Source: Halorientalis salina
Lineage (GTDB): Archaea > Halobacteriota > Halobacteria > Halobacteriales > Haloarculaceae
Direction: 5' to 3'
Length of the DNA: 64,000 nucleotides
NCBI RefSeq assembly: GCF_005049285.1
Contig: NZ_SOSC01000005.1
Location: 166,912 to 230,911 of the forward strand
In this document: one piece after another, positions 18,588 to 28,829 of the stretch
Numbering within the stretch: the stretch's first letter is position 1
How the letters are laid out: every line of letters begins with the position of its first letter
Notes under the pieces: generated by a model
Told to the model about the DNA's origin: nothing
Database searches by the model: none
Seen by the model: the letters and a program-made list of their open reading frames with translations, nothing else
Position numbers and translations under genes: made by a program

Positions 18588-19100
18588 ATGCAGATCGGTA
18601 TCGTCTCCGACACCCACGACAACTACCGCGCCGCCGAACGAGCGGCCGAGGCGTTCGCCGACCGAGGTATCGAGACGATCCTCCACTGCGGGGACTTCGT
18701 CGCGCCGCCGCTGCTCTCGGCGTTCGACGGTCACGACTTCTCCTTCCACGGCGTTCTGGGCAACAACGACGGCGAACTCGACGGCCTCGAACGAACCATC
18801 GACGGGATGGGCAACGGCAGCCAGCTCCACGGCCGCTACGCCACCTTCGAGTTCGACGGGACGCGCGTCCACGTCCTCCACGGAGACCAGGGGATGGCAG
18901 AGGTCGACGCCCGCGCCGAGTCCGGCGAGTACGACTACGTCTGCTACGGCCACTTCCACGTCGCAGAGCAGCGGGACGTGGACGGGACGACCGTCCTCAA
19001 CCCGGGCGCGCACTTTCCGACGGTCCCCGAGGAGAACCGAAGCGTCGCGGTGCTCGACACCGAGACTGACGAGGTGACGTTCGTCGACATCGCGGAGTGA
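18588..19100 (+). CDS. YfcE/MJ0936-type metallophosphodiesterase
   Basis: The 170-residue protein carries the metallophosphoesterase motifs: GIVSDTHDN (metal 1), HCGDFV, GNNDGEL, LHGDQGM and YGHFHVAEQ with NPGAHFP. These bind two metal ions and hydrolyse phosphodiesters; the small size matches YfcE/MJ0936. ATG 18588 starts directly at the first beta strand. The physiological substrate is unknown. Confidence 0.9.
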   Translation: MQIGIVSDTHDNYRAAERAAEAFADRGIETILHCGDFVAPPLLSAFDGHDFSFHGVLGNNDGELDGLERTIDGMGNGSQLHGRYATFEFDGTRVHVLHGDQGMAEVDARAESGEYDYVCYGHFHVAEQRDVDGTTVLNPGAHFPTVPEENRSVAVLDTETDEVTFVDIAE

Positions 19101-19190
19101 GCCGGCGCGTCGAGTTCGTCAGGACTCACACAGCGGCGGCTCAGGAGTGAAAAACGGACGGGCAGAAACGTGAATTCCCGAAATCGCCGC

Positions 19191-19349
19191 TCAGGAGAGG
19201 TCGGGAACGAGCGGCGCGTCGGCCTCGGCGTCTACATTGTTGGCTCCGGCGGTCGCGTCGCGGATGCGTCCACCGTCGGTGCGGACGCGGGTCTTGGGCA
19301 TCTCGGGAACGAGCGGAGCCATCGTGTCTTCCGTAGGCCGTTCGGTCAT
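19191..19349 (-). CDS. Small acidic protein with repeated PLVP motif
   Basis: A 52-codon frame (MTERPTEDTMAPLVPEMPK...) ends ...DAPLVPDLS; the PLVPEM and PLVPDLS segments repeat. Composition is haloarchaeal and the frame fills the gap between two annotated genes. No family is known to me, and it could be non-coding. Confidence 0.4.
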   Translation of the reverse strand: MTERPTEDTMAPLVPEMPKTRVRTDGGRIRDATAGANNVDAEADAPLVPDLS

Positions 19350-19492
19350 TTTGTCTTCACTCTACCGTGAGAGTCAGGGGTAGATAAACATAACGGTCTA
19401 TAATTAACACGGACGATCATGGCATGCGTCCGGCGCGTCGGGTCCCGCTGTCGGAGGGAAACCTCGAAGGCCGCCCCCTGTGCAGGGACCGT

Positions 19493-19966
19493 ATGGTCGA
19501 AGACAAGCCGGTTCCGGCCGAGGAGTGGGAGACCGTCGTCCGGTCGGTCCCACTGGTCTCGGTCGATCTCGTCGTCGAGACCGACGAGGGCGTCGTCCTC
19601 GGGAAACGCGAGAACGAACCCGCGAGAGGCGAGTGGTTCGTCCCCGGCGGCACGGTCCGGAAACACGAACAGCTGACCGACGCCGTCCACCGCGTCGCGG
19701 GCGACGAACTCGGGATTCCGGTCACCATCGAACGCCAACTGGGCGTCTACGAGCACTTCTACGACGTGGCCGAGTTCGAGGAGGCCGGCGGGAAACACTA
19801 CGTCCCCATCGGGTATCACGTCCGGCCGTCGGGCGACGCCGAGTTACGGCCGGACGACCAGCACGCCTCGCTGGAGGTGTTCGAGACGCCGTTCGCGGAT
19901 CTGGACTTGCATCCCTACGTCGAGGCGTATCTCGTGGACGCCGGCATCCTCCCCGAGGAGACCTGA
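19493..19966 (+). CDS. Nudix hydrolase, GDP-mannose hydrolase-like
   Basis: The 157-residue protein has GEWFVPGGTVRKHEQ followed by AVHRVAGDELGI. This is the Nudix box of the GDP-mannose mannosyl hydrolase group, where the usual REXXEE is altered (here RVAGDELG). The loss of part of the catalytic Glu pair is typical of that subfamily. ATG 19493 was chosen from the usual protein length; a frame extends 69 nt upstream. It precedes trmY, convergent. Confidence 0.8.
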   Translation: MVEDKPVPAEEWETVVRSVPLVSVDLVVETDEGVVLGKRENEPARGEWFVPGGTVRKHEQLTDAVHRVAGDELGIPVTIERQLGVYEHFYDVAEFEEAGGKHYVPIGYHVRPSGDAELRPDDQHASLEVFETPFADLDLHPYVEAYLVDAGILPEET

Positions 19967-19978
19967 GTCCGAATCGAA

Positions 19979-20575
19979 TCAGTACTCGCTGAATCCGCCG
20001 GTGTCCAGATAGTTGTGCGCGACCGTGATGGCGTGGTCAGCGTGGAGCGCTCGCGGTGACAGCGAGACACGAGCGTCAGCAGTCTCCGAGAGCAGCGCGG
20101 CCTCCTCGTCAGTGAACTCGTGGTGGTCCGACAGGACGAAGACCGGATCTTCGGGCGGTTCGGCGTCGACGATCGGGTTCCCGTTCTGGTGGAGTTGGAC
20201 GACGGTCCCGTCGTCGGCCGCCGACGACAGCGTCGCCTCGAAGCCCAGGCGCGAAATCGAGACGCCGGGGCTGCTCTCTGCGGCCATGTGGCCGATCGCC
20301 TCATCCCGCTGTTCCAGCGCTTTGCGGACGAGCGCGGCCGTGCTGCGCTCGTCAGGATTGAGCCGATGCAGGCCCGTTCCTTCGAAGGTAATCGTGAACT
20401 CGTCACCGAGGACGAGCGAGACCCGAACGTCCTCGCGTAAGTCGTGTGAGAGGAAGAACGCGGAGTTGACACAGCGACAGAGTACGTCGAGGCGGCCGGC
20501 CTCGCTGGGGAGCGCGTCGAGGGGAAAGTCCGGCGTCGTGGGAACGTCGTGCCCGAGCACGATGAACTGGCGCAT
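19979..20575 (-). CDS. trmY: tRNA (pseudouridine(54)-N1)-methyltransferase
   Basis: The 198-residue protein starts MRQFIVLGHDVPTTPDF and contains CRCVNSAFFLSHDLR, DPVFVLSDHHEFT and a C-terminal LSPRALHADHAITVAHNYLD knot segment. These features mark TrmY, a SPOUT methyltransferase that makes m1-pseudouridine at position 54 of archaeal tRNAs. The DHAI segment forms the trefoil-knot SAM site. It is a third tRNA-modification gene in the window. Confidence 0.92.
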   Translation of the reverse strand: MRQFIVLGHDVPTTPDFPLDALPSEAGRLDVLCRCVNSAFFLSHDLREDVRVSLVLGDEFTITFEGTGLHRLNPDERSTAALVRKALEQRDEAIGHMAAESSPGVSISRLGFEATLSSAADDGTVVQLHQNGNPIVDAEPPEDPVFVLSDHHEFTDEEAALLSETADARVSLSPRALHADHAITVAHNYLDTGGFSEY

Positions 20576-20730
20576 AGCGGGAGATCCGCGGCGAGGCCCT
20601 TGAACGCCTCGTTTGGCTGCCTAGAAACGAGAGATTACGGGAACCTTCGAGTCGCGGATCATCGGTATCGCTGAAATGTCCAGGCAAAACCCCAGGGGTC
20701 ACCGGAAGCGGACGCCACGTAAACGCCGAG

Positions 20731-21132
20731 TCATCGCCAGACGGTACTCTCAGCGCCAAACTCCTCGTCTTTCGTGATGATTGCCTCGGTCCCTCGCACA
20801 CGGTGGTTTGCGATCAGCAGGGCGTCGTGCAATGTATGATGATCAATGAGGCTTCCGTACACTGCGAGGTCCTGCTCGTCAGCCGAGGCAATCTGCACTG
20901 GCCCGTCATTCACGAGCCCACGTAACACCGCATTCGGCGTCGTATCAATCTCGATACTGGCGATTTCGGCTTTATTGACTGCTGTCCAAATTGTCTCACT
21001 CACCGCAACCGTCGGTGCCTCGATCACGTCGATACCCTCTTCGGCTCGCCTGAACACCTCGTCCGCTGCTGGTGGGAGTCGATCGACGAGGTAGCGTGCC
21101 ATCGCCACACCGTCGACGGTGTACCGAGTCAT
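20731..21132 (-). CDS. PIN-domain toxin, VapC-type
   Basis: A 133-residue protein overlapping the AbrB-type antitoxin by ATGA. PIN residues are seen as TVDGVAMARYL (Asp near residue 6), VSETIW (Glu), DALLIANHR and ITKDEEFG (Asp). VapC toxins are metal-dependent RNases that cut tRNA or rRNA. ATG 21132 is fixed by the overlap; four codons further upstream are open but would lie inside the antitoxin stop. Confidence 0.82.
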   Translation of the reverse strand: MTRYTVDGVAMARYLVDRLPPAADEVFRRAEEGIDVIEAPTVAVSETIWTAVNKAEIASIEIDTTPNAVLRGLVNDGPVQIASADEQDLAVYGSLIDHHTLHDALLIANHRVRGTEAIITKDEEFGAESTVWR

Positions 21133-21410
21133 TCGGGCGTCCACTCCGTCCGGCGCTTTTCGCGAATGTCTGCTTCCATCGCTTCGGCCATCTCTTCGCG
21201 CTTTGCTTCGGATACATCATCGTCGACGAGCATTCCGCGGCCTGTCGAGCGAGTTGCCTTCCGAACTCTGATACCGTCCTCGACTTTCTCCCAGCGGACT
21301 CTGTCGCCTTCCGTGAGACCGAACTCCTCGCGGAGTTCCTTCGGGATGGTGACCTGTCCCTTCCGAGTGATGCGGGTCGTTTCGCAATCGGTGTCGTTCT
21401 CGGTACTCAT
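21129..21410 (-). CDS. AbrB/SpoVT-type antitoxin
   Basis: A 93-residue protein with the swapped-hairpin motif RITRKGQVTIPKELREEFGL...GDRVRWEKVEDGIRVR (residues about 13-52), then an acidic helix that could neutralise the toxin. It is the antitoxin of the VapC pair. A palindrome at 21416-21434 directly upstream of its start suggests autorepression. Confidence 0.88.
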   Translation of the reverse strand: MSTENDTDCETTRITRKGQVTIPKELREEFGLTEGDRVRWEKVEDGIRVRKATRSTGRGMLVDDDVSEAKREEMAEAMEADIREKRRTEWTPE

Positions 21411-21415
21411 ACCTA

Positions 21416-21434
21416 GTACTACGTACTGTAGTAC
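21416..21434. promoter_or_regulatory. Operator of the AbrB-VapC operon
   Basis: Perfect 7-bp arms GTACTAC/GTAGTAC separated by 5 nt lie 6-24 nt upstream of the antitoxin start on the minus strand. The position fits autoregulation by the AbrB-type protein. Confidence 0.55.
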
Positions 21435-21497
21435 CTAAGAACTATCCCTGGCCAGTCACTTAATGTCGGCCATTCTATATTTCGGGTGGCGTCACCG

Positions 21498-22082
21498 TTA
21501 GCGTCCCTCCGATACGGACACGTCGGAATCGGACTCGACAGCCGTCTCCGTATCCTTGGCTCCGTCGGCTGGTTCTGCGTCTCGTCCGTTCCGGGCACTG
21601 GCCGCCGACTCACCGTTCGTTCGTGGCTGGGTATCCACGACCGAGGAGTCAGGCGTGCCCGAGGTCGGTCGGGATGTGGCCGGAGTTGCCTCATCGCGAT
21701 GTTGGCCGATGAGTTCGTCGAGCAGCAACGCCTCCCGGTCGGTGATGTCGTACGTCTCGGTGACGTACGCGCGGGCCTCCTCGATATCGCCGTGGAGGAG
21801 CGAGCGTCGGACCCGGAGGTACGACTCCAGGAAGGGAGTGTCGGCGTCGCTCGTCGCGACGTCGTCGGGTTGTAGTGAGACGCCGCTCTCGGCTTCGATG
21901 TCGCGCAGGATGTCTTCGTAGCCCAGGACCGAGGGGTCGTGATCGGGGTCTAACAGACAGAGGAAGAAATCGGAAGCGAAACGGTGGAGTTCGGATTTGG
22001 ACTCGAACACCTCGGAGTCGGCGACCAACTCCTCGATGCGAGCCACCAGCGCATCCGGGTACCGCACCGTCTCTTTGCCCAT
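21498..22082 (-). CDS. RHH-type regulator with long disordered tail
   Basis: The 194-residue protein opens with an RHH-like segment (KETVRYPDALVARIEELV...SKSELHRFASDFFLCLL). A helical middle follows, then a Ser/Thr/Asp/Glu-rich tail of about 60 residues. Such proteins bind DNA as dimers. ATG 22082 is used because the preceding open frame is not protein-like. It is divergent from pckA with a 158-nt gap, so it could regulate that gene, but this is only positional. Confidence 0.65.
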   Translation of the reverse strand: MGKETVRYPDALVARIEELVADSEVFESKSELHRFASDFFLCLLDPDHDPSVLGYEDILRDIEAESGVSLQPDDVATSDADTPFLESYLRVRRSLLHGDIEEARAYVTETYDITDREALLLDELIGQHRDEATPATSRPTSGTPDSSVVDTQPRTNGESAASARNGRDAEPADGAKDTETAVESDSDVSVSEGR

Positions 22083-22240
22083 ACAGGCCGTGATACGCTG
22101 ACGATACTTAGTTTGTTGTGCCACTGTCAGACAACTGTTCGGTCGCGGACAGGACGGTTCGACCACGGGAAACGCCACACAGTGTCACACAGCCGGCAAA
22201 TAACGCGTCTTTATTTGTGCGTCGTGTGGAAGTACACGTG

Positions 22241-23749
22241 ATGTCCGAGTCCGGGATTGCGATCAAGCAACCGGCGGCAGTACTGCCCGATCCAGAGACA
22301 GCGGAGAACGTCATTTATAATCCATCTTTCGCCGAGCTTCGGGAGTTCTCGAAGCACCTGGAGACGACCACGGAGTTCGACTCGCCGTCCTACGTCAGCG
22401 ACGAGCGCTCGCGCAACGCGGACAAGACGAGAAACGCCGTCGACCACGAGTTCGACGACGCGGACCTGAAACACTTCGAGGACGCCGTGTCGGTCGCCGA
22501 GGACAGGGAGATGATCTGCCTGGACCGCCAGATGGGGCGCCACGACGAGCACGCCTACGTCTGTCGGTACTACGTCCCCAAGGAGTACGGCCGCATCGCG
22601 CTCGCGTGGGCGAAACTCTTCGAACCGGTTTCCGACCCAGACCGCGAACCCGACTTCTACACGGTGCAGGTTCCGGAGTGGGAGGAGACGGCCGTTCGCA
22701 TCCTGCCCGACGCCGGCTTCACCGCCGTCATGGGCAGCGATTACACCGGCGAGGCCAAGAAGTCCTTCCTCCGCCTGCACATGTTCTACGCCAAACAGCA
22801 GGGCGGCCTCGGTCTCCACGCAGGCAGCAAGCGGGTCTGCTTGGAAGACGATGGCGACACAGAAACCGTCGGTCAGTTGTTCCTCGGCCTCTCCGGCACG
22901 GGGAAGTCGACGCTGACAGCTCACGGCCTGGACCTCGAGGACCCTGAAGACGCCACAATGCTCCAGGACGACGTCTGTGCGCTCCTTCCTGATGGGAGCG
23001 TCGCCGGCAGCGAGGGCCAGGGTCTGTTCATCAAGACCATCGGCCTCGAACGCGAGGAACAGCCCGAACTCTACGACGCCGCCACCGACGAGTCCGCCGT
23101 CATCGAGAACGTCGACGTCGCCGAGGACGGCACCGTCGACTTCGATAGCGATAAGTACACCACGAACGGCCGCGCGGTCATCCAGCGCTCGGAGCTGGCA
23201 TCTGCCGGCGAGGACATCGATCTCCCGGCAGTCGACCAGGTGTTTTTCATCACGCGCAATCCGGCGATGCCGCCGGTCGCGAAACTCGACGCCGACGAGG
23301 CCGCCGCGGCGTTCATGCTCGGCGAGTCCGTCCAGACCAGCGCGGGCGACCCCTCGGCTGCCGGCGAGTCCATCCGCGTCGTCGGCACCAACCCGTTCAT
23401 CATGGGCTCGAAGGGCGAGGAAGGCAACCGGTTCCGCGACCTCATCGACGACCTCGACGTCGACTGTTTCGTCCTGAACACGGGCACGGTCGGCGAGCGA
23501 GACGTCGGGGTCGAGGACACGGTGGCCCTGCTGCGCGCCATCTCCCGCGGCACCGCCGAGTGGGACAGCGACGATGCGACCGGCCTGACGGTTCCGAGCG
23601 AGGTTCCCGACATGGACATCGAGGCCTTCGACGTGGCCGAGAACCTGCCGGACCACGAGGAGCGGCTCGCGGAGCTTCGGGCGGAGCGCCGGGAGTTCCT
23701 GGCGCAGTTCGAGGATCTGGCCGAGGAGATTCGCGACGCCGCGTACTGA
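22241..23749 (+). CDS. pckA: Phosphoenolpyruvate carboxykinase (ATP)
   Basis: The 502-residue protein has the kinase-1a loop GLSGTGKST (near residue 225), the metal and nucleotide motifs DDVCALL and IKTIGLE, and FITRNPAMPPV. ATP-PEPCK converts oxaloacetate and ATP to PEP, CO2 and ADP in gluconeogenesis. ATG 22241 is preferred because a TATA-like ctttatttg sits 24-30 nt upstream, giving a nearly leaderless mRNA. It is the last clear backbone gene before the accessory region. Confidence 0.95.
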   Translation: MSESGIAIKQPAAVLPDPETAENVIYNPSFAELREFSKHLETTTEFDSPSYVSDERSRNADKTRNAVDHEFDDADLKHFEDAVSVAEDREMICLDRQMGRHDEHAYVCRYYVPKEYGRIALAWAKLFEPVSDPDREPDFYTVQVPEWEETAVRILPDAGFTAVMGSDYTGEAKKSFLRLHMFYAKQQGGLGLHAGSKRVCLEDDGDTETVGQLFLGLSGTGKSTLTAHGLDLEDPEDATMLQDDVCALLPDGSVAGSEGQGLFIKTIGLEREEQPELYDAATDESAVIENVDVAEDGTVDFDSDKYTTNGRAVIQRSELASAGEDIDLPAVDQVFFITRNPAMPPVAKLDADEAAAAFMLGESVQTSAGDPSAAGESIRVVGTNPFIMGSKGEEGNRFRDLIDDLDVDCFVLNTGTVGERDVGVEDTVALLRAISRGTAEWDSDDATGLTVPSEVPDMDIEAFDVAENLPDHEERLAELRAERREFLAQFEDLAEEIRDAAY

Positions 23750-23764
23750 GACAGTCGCTGTAAC

Positions 23765-25150
23765 TTATCCAACGATATCAGCGGGTTCGAATAACGAAAG
23801 ATCATCCCGTTCTTCTTCCCGAGCGCGGAGGCCATCGGAGAATCCTGAGCGACAGAAACAACAGTAATGGGGAGTCGGCTCTCTACCATCATCAGGTACC
23901 CACTGGACCGCATCAGCTGCTCGTTCGAGGTCAGCTAAGTCCGCTTCGGTCATCTGCCGCGTGGTGTACTTACACTCGCCGGCGACGAGTGTTCCGTCAC
24001 TCGCAAGTCCAACAACATCGAGTTCGTGCTCGCGGTGCCACCAGTACCCGATCCCCTGGTACGTCTTCGGTATGAGCGACGGAAGTGCCTTCTGACAGAT
24101 AATCTCAAATATCGGGCCCATATACTCTGTGAATGTCGGCTCGACTAGTTCTGTATAGGCGTCGTCCCCGAGCTGTGCGAGTTTCCCCATTTGGCCATAG
24201 ACGTAGTGAAACCAGAACCGAAAGAGCGGTTCCTTCAACCGGTACCTGCTTTTTCGTGTTGCATTTGGGTTCGCCGTGACGGGGATATCCCGCTCGATGA
24301 GGCGCAGCCGACGGAGTTTCGAGAGATAGGAGCCGAGGCTGTTCGAGTCGATGCCAGCAAAGGTCGCAATTTCGTTGGCTTCGCGCTTTCCAGTGGCAAT
24401 CGCTCGAAGGATCGTATAGTAGGTCTGTGGCTCGCGGATGCCGAATTCAGTGCGCAAAAGAAACTCGGGTTCATTGTGGAGAATCCCATGCTCTGAGAGG
24501 ATGCATGATTGAATGTTTTCAGCCAGTGAGACCGATGGATCGAGTGCTCGAAGATAGTACGGCGTCCCACCAAAGACACCCCACGACTCGATTGTAGTGT
24601 CCGAATCCTCACCAGGATAGAACTGTTTCGCGTCGTGAAGTGAGAGCGGTGGAAGGTCAATGGCAGCGGTTCGTCGTCCATACAATGGACTACCGCCACC
24701 GAGCACTTTCTCTTCCATGATACTGATTGACGATCCGACGAGGACGAGTGTCATACCCGTCTCTTGAAGGTGCATGTCCCAGACACGCTGAATTTTTGAA
24801 GGGAGTGCCTCATCGGATTGAACAAGGTAGGGGAATTCATCGAGAACCACGACGGCATCCTGTCGTCCGAGTGCCCGTAAGAGCGCCTCCCAGTCGCGCT
24901 TGATGTCATCGACAATGGGAAACGTCTCGCTGGCAGTGTCCACGAAGTCCGTAAGTTGCACGTCTGGTGTCTCCTCCGTGGCCTGCCAGTAGACAGCAGT
25001 ATCGACATCCGCCAGTGCCTCCCGGGCGAGAGCACTTTTTCCCAGGCGACGCCGACCATAAATAACGATGAACTCAGCAGTGTCGTGTTCAAATGCACTC
25101 CGTAGGGTTTCGATTTCAGCATCTCGGTTGACGAACCGCGTGTGTGCCAT
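23765..25150 (-). CDS. Archaeal AAA+ ATPase with DUF234/nuclease-like C-terminus
   Basis: The 461-residue protein has Walker A YGRRRLGKSAL (Lys38), Walker B VVVLDEFPYL, and sensor VLVGSSISIM. A wHTH-like region follows (about 260-310), and the C-terminal domain has HELDVVGL...VAGECKYT, a PD-(D/E)XK-like Asp/Glu/Lys set. This family (archaeal ATPase plus DUF234) is common in mobile regions and its role is unsettled; defence or element maintenance are guesses. Upstream lie three 15-bp repeats. Its stop is 16 nt from pckA, convergent. Confidence 0.85.
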   Translation of the reverse strand: MAHTRFVNRDAEIETLRSAFEHDTAEFIVIYGRRRLGKSALAREALADVDTAVYWQATEETPDVQLTDFVDTASETFPIVDDIKRDWEALLRALGRQDAVVVLDEFPYLVQSDEALPSKIQRVWDMHLQETGMTLVLVGSSISIMEEKVLGGGSPLYGRRTAAIDLPPLSLHDAKQFYPGEDSDTTIESWGVFGGTPYYLRALDPSVSLAENIQSCILSEHGILHNEPEFLLRTEFGIREPQTYYTILRAIATGKREANEIATFAGIDSNSLGSYLSKLRRLRLIERDIPVTANPNATRKSRYRLKEPLFRFWFHYVYGQMGKLAQLGDDAYTELVEPTFTEYMGPIFEIICQKALPSLIPKTYQGIGYWWHREHELDVVGLASDGTLVAGECKYTTRQMTEADLADLERAADAVQWVPDDGREPTPHYCCFCRSGFSDGLRAREEERDDLSLFEPADIVG

Positions 25151-25184
25151 AGTACGATCTGTATCCGGCCATAAATAGTAGTTC

Positions 25185-25229
25185 TGATTATCTAAATCAT
25201 GATTTTGTTAATCTCGATTTTGCTAATCT
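25185..25229. repeat. Three 15-bp tandem repeats upstream of the AAA+ ATPase
   Basis: tgattatctaaatca, tgattttgttaatct and cgattttgctaatct follow each other without gaps, 35-79 nt upstream of the ATPase start at 25150. Each has a GATT...AATC dyad. A minus-strand TATA candidate (ctatttat, about 25171-25178) lies between the repeats and the start, so they are well placed as operator sites. Confidence 0.5.
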
Positions 25230-25407
25230 ACCATGTGATTGATATCCTAACAATTCTCACCAGCTACAACGAGTTATTACCCGAAGAAAGACAGAAATTT
25301 TCGCAACCGACGGTTGTCGAGCGGGCATCTATCCACGATATTCCGGTCCGAGCAGCGATTGGGTGCCTACGGACTTCTGTCCGGTAGTATCACTGTGTCG
25401 GCTTCAT

Positions 25408-25478
25408 CACCCGCCTGTTCGGTCCTCGGTTCCGAAAGAACGTCAGAACACTCGTCCCTCACGGGAAGGTGGGTGTAT
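25408..25478. mobile_element. Solo left end of a TnpB5-type IS200/IS605 element
   Basis: The hairpin cacccgcct...aaggtgggtg with inner text gttcggtcctcggttccga...gtccctcacggg matches the terminal hairpin of the decayed element near 63770-63838. No transposase gene accompanies it. It abuts the right end of the neighbouring TnpB1 element, so one element landed next to or inside another. Confidence 0.5.
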
Positions 25479-25499
25479 TCGCCTTGAGTTTCTTTGAGC

Positions 25500-26862
<1,363 letters not shown>

Positions 26863-26908
26863 TTTCTCCTGCATATCGTATAAGGAGCAGCATGAGATAC
26901 GACACTGT

Positions 26909-27472
26909 ATGACCCAGCCATGGGACGAGTTTCGTGAGGACATCGCATCCGGTGATGCAGAGCGTGCCAATCGCGTCGTTGACCAGATCGGCGAGTGGGA
27001 CATCGACGAGTGTGTTCGATCGTTCGATGACTGTTTCAACGGTGTAACGACGCTGTACGTAACGAGCGACGACGGCTACGTTCGACAGTCGTGTGTCCGC
27101 GTCGCGTCCGAGCTCGCACCCGGACTCGGAGCAGCCGTTAACCTGGAGGACGAGCAGGCAAGTAGTCCAGACCGAGAAACCATCGCCGACCAGACGGATG
27201 CACTATGTGGCTTCTTTCTCGAAGCGATGACCGACGGTGACGGCCGAGTCCGACAATCCGCCAAGCGTGGACTGGAAGATGTCTTTCGGACCTACGACGC
27301 ACTCGACGACCGCGACACCATCGAGGCCATTCGCGCAGAGCTAGACGCAATGGCCACACACTACGACGGAAAACAACGAGAGCATCTTCACGAAGCCAAG
27401 CGTGCCGCAAACACCACTCTCGAATCTGGCCTCGCGCGAATGGTCCGAGATGTCGCTGAGGAACTTGAGTGA
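26909..27472 (+). CDS. Helical (HEAT-like) repeat protein heading the RNA-ligase cluster
   Basis: A 187-residue acidic helical protein. Two segments resemble each other: DDGYVRQSCVRVASELA and GDGRVRQSAKRGLEDVF, like HEAT repeats. ATG 26909 was chosen; the upstream frame runs through the IS end. It lies 243 nt before the small coiled-coil gene and the two ligases, all on the plus strand, so it may belong with them or be separate. The IS end 48 nt upstream may have replaced its native promoter. Confidence 0.65.
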   Translation: MTQPWDEFREDIASGDAERANRVVDQIGEWDIDECVRSFDDCFNGVTTLYVTSDDGYVRQSCVRVASELAPGLGAAVNLEDEQASSPDRETIADQTDALCGFFLEAMTDGDGRVRQSAKRGLEDVFRTYDALDDRDTIEAIRAELDAMATHYDGKQREHLHEAKRAANTTLESGLARMVRDVAEELE

Positions 27473-27715
27473 CCCTGCCTTATTTCGCCCGGGGCAATCG
27501 TCCTTGTGAGGAAAACCGTCGATCAGTCACCATCCCAAGCAGAACGGCTTTCTATCGCACCAGGTGATCACGTCGGCAGAAAGCACTTACCGCCGTGACA
27601 GAAATCGGTGGGTATGTCTCGAGCGTTGGTCGGACACCCACGCGTCCGGTGAGCGGTTCGCGCGACCGCCTTCCCGGGCCGTAGCGAGCTGCACATTCGG
27701 ACGCGTGGACAACTC

Positions 27716-27958
27716 ATGAACGAGGAAGATCGACTTCGACGGGAACTTCGCGCAGCGCGCGAGGAACTGATTCGCAAACAGTCACAGTGTACCACCGAAC
27801 CGGACGTATCCGAGAGCCGGCTCCCGCTCATGCCTGACCGAGACGAACAGTTCCTTCGGCTGGCGCTGATGTCCGTCGACGAACTCGAAACCCACATCGA
27901 ACGGCTGGAGCGAGACATCGAGGACCTGCGACACGGTATCGACCACCCGGAGGAGTAA
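27716..27958 (+). CDS. Small coiled-coil protein coupled to the RNA ligases
   Basis: An 80-residue charged protein with two helices of heptad character (RLRRELRAAREELIRKQ and VDELETHIERLERDIEDL) joined by a loop with MPDRDEQ. It ends 4 nt before the first ligase gene, which indicates co-translation and a functional link. No family is recognised; an adaptor or oligomerisation role is a guess. Confidence 0.65.
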   Translation: MNEEDRLRRELRAAREELIRKQSQCTTEPDVSESRLPLMPDRDEQFLRLALMSVDELETHIERLERDIEDLRHGIDHPEE

Positions 27959-27962
27959 CGCC

Positions 27963-28829
27963 ATGAAACAGTTCCCGTCGATTCCACGAGTCGCGAACGC
28001 ACCGGACGGCCTCTTCGAGAGTGGCCACCTCTGGCTACTCGAAAAAGTCGACGGGGCGAATTTCCGGTTCCAGCTACGCCAGTCCGGTCGGCTCAAATTT
28101 GGCGATCGGAGTCGTGTATACGAGACACCAGAGGATGTCCCCGACCCGTACCAACACGCCGTTCGGCACGTCCAGACGGAACTGGACCGAAGCGCTCTCC
28201 AGGAGGCGGTCGACGACGTCGAAGCCATCGTGTTCTTCGGCGAAGCGATGCACCATCACACGATCGACTACGACTGGGATCGAACGCCGTCGTTTCTCGG
28301 ATTCGACGTCTGGTCGGCGACCAAAGAGCGGTTTCTCCCGCTGGACACCGTCGAGCAGATTTTCGAGCGACTGGGACTCCAGTCAGTGAACGCCTTCGAG
28401 CGCGAACGAAACACGCGGGATTTCGACCCCGGTTCGTACACCGTCCCGCAATCGGCATGGTACGACGGACCCGCCGAAGGTGTCGTCATCCGTAACAAGC
28501 AGGGCCAGCGTGCGAAACTTTTGCACCCGGATTTCCGGGAAGTCGACGATACGGTCCCCGTCGACGGCTCGGCAATGGTGCTGGCAGAGAAATACGCGAC
28601 CCGACGCCGGTTCGAGAAGCTCGCGGCCAAGTTCGAGGACCAAGCACGGACCGTCACATTCCAGCCCCTCTACGAGCAAATCCTCGAAGACATCACCCGA
28701 GAGGAGCACAAACAGCTCTACCACGGCGATCGGTCCGTCGACATGAGTGAATTCCGCTCCGAAGTCGCCGCACGGACGCGAGCGTTTATCGACGATTACG
28801 AGCGCGATCAGGGAGGCAACGATGCATGA
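27963..28829 (+). CDS. RNA ligase-fold protein 1 (Rnl2-like nucleotidyltransferase)
   Basis: The 288-residue protein shows the covalent nucleotidyltransferase motifs in order: motif I EKVDG with Lys28 for AMP attachment, motif III FFGEA (Glu94), motif IIIa FLGFDVW (111-117), motif IV AEGVVIRN (Glu172), and motif V AKLL (Lys185). The C-terminal 90 residues are helical, as in Rnl2-type ligases. Such enzymes seal RNA nicks through ligase-AMP and RNA-adenylate intermediates. It overlaps a second ligase gene by 4 nt. The substrate is unknown. Confidence 0.85.
   Translation: MKQFPSIPRVANAPDGLFESGHLWLLEKVDGANFRFQLRQSGRLKFGDRSRVYETPEDVPDPYQHAVRHVQTELDRSALQEAVDDVEAIVFFGEAMHHHTIDYDWDRTPSFLGFDVWSATKERFLPLDTVEQIFERLGLQSVNAFERERNTRDFDPGSYTVPQSAWYDGPAEGVVIRNKQGQRAKLLHPDFREVDDTVPVDGSAMVLAEKYATRRRFEKLAAKFEDQARTVTFQPLYEQILEDITREEHKQLYHGDRSVDMSEFRSEVAARTRAFIDDYERDQGGNDA

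Noticed and set aside
22211..23656. 481-codon frame antisense to pckA
   Set aside because: Mirror of a strongly conserved gene; no motif, no promoter placement.
25199..25387. 62-codon frame with a hydrophobic start between the ATPase and the IS end
   Set aside because: It begins inside the 15-bp repeats and its composition is not haloarchaeal; probably intergenic.
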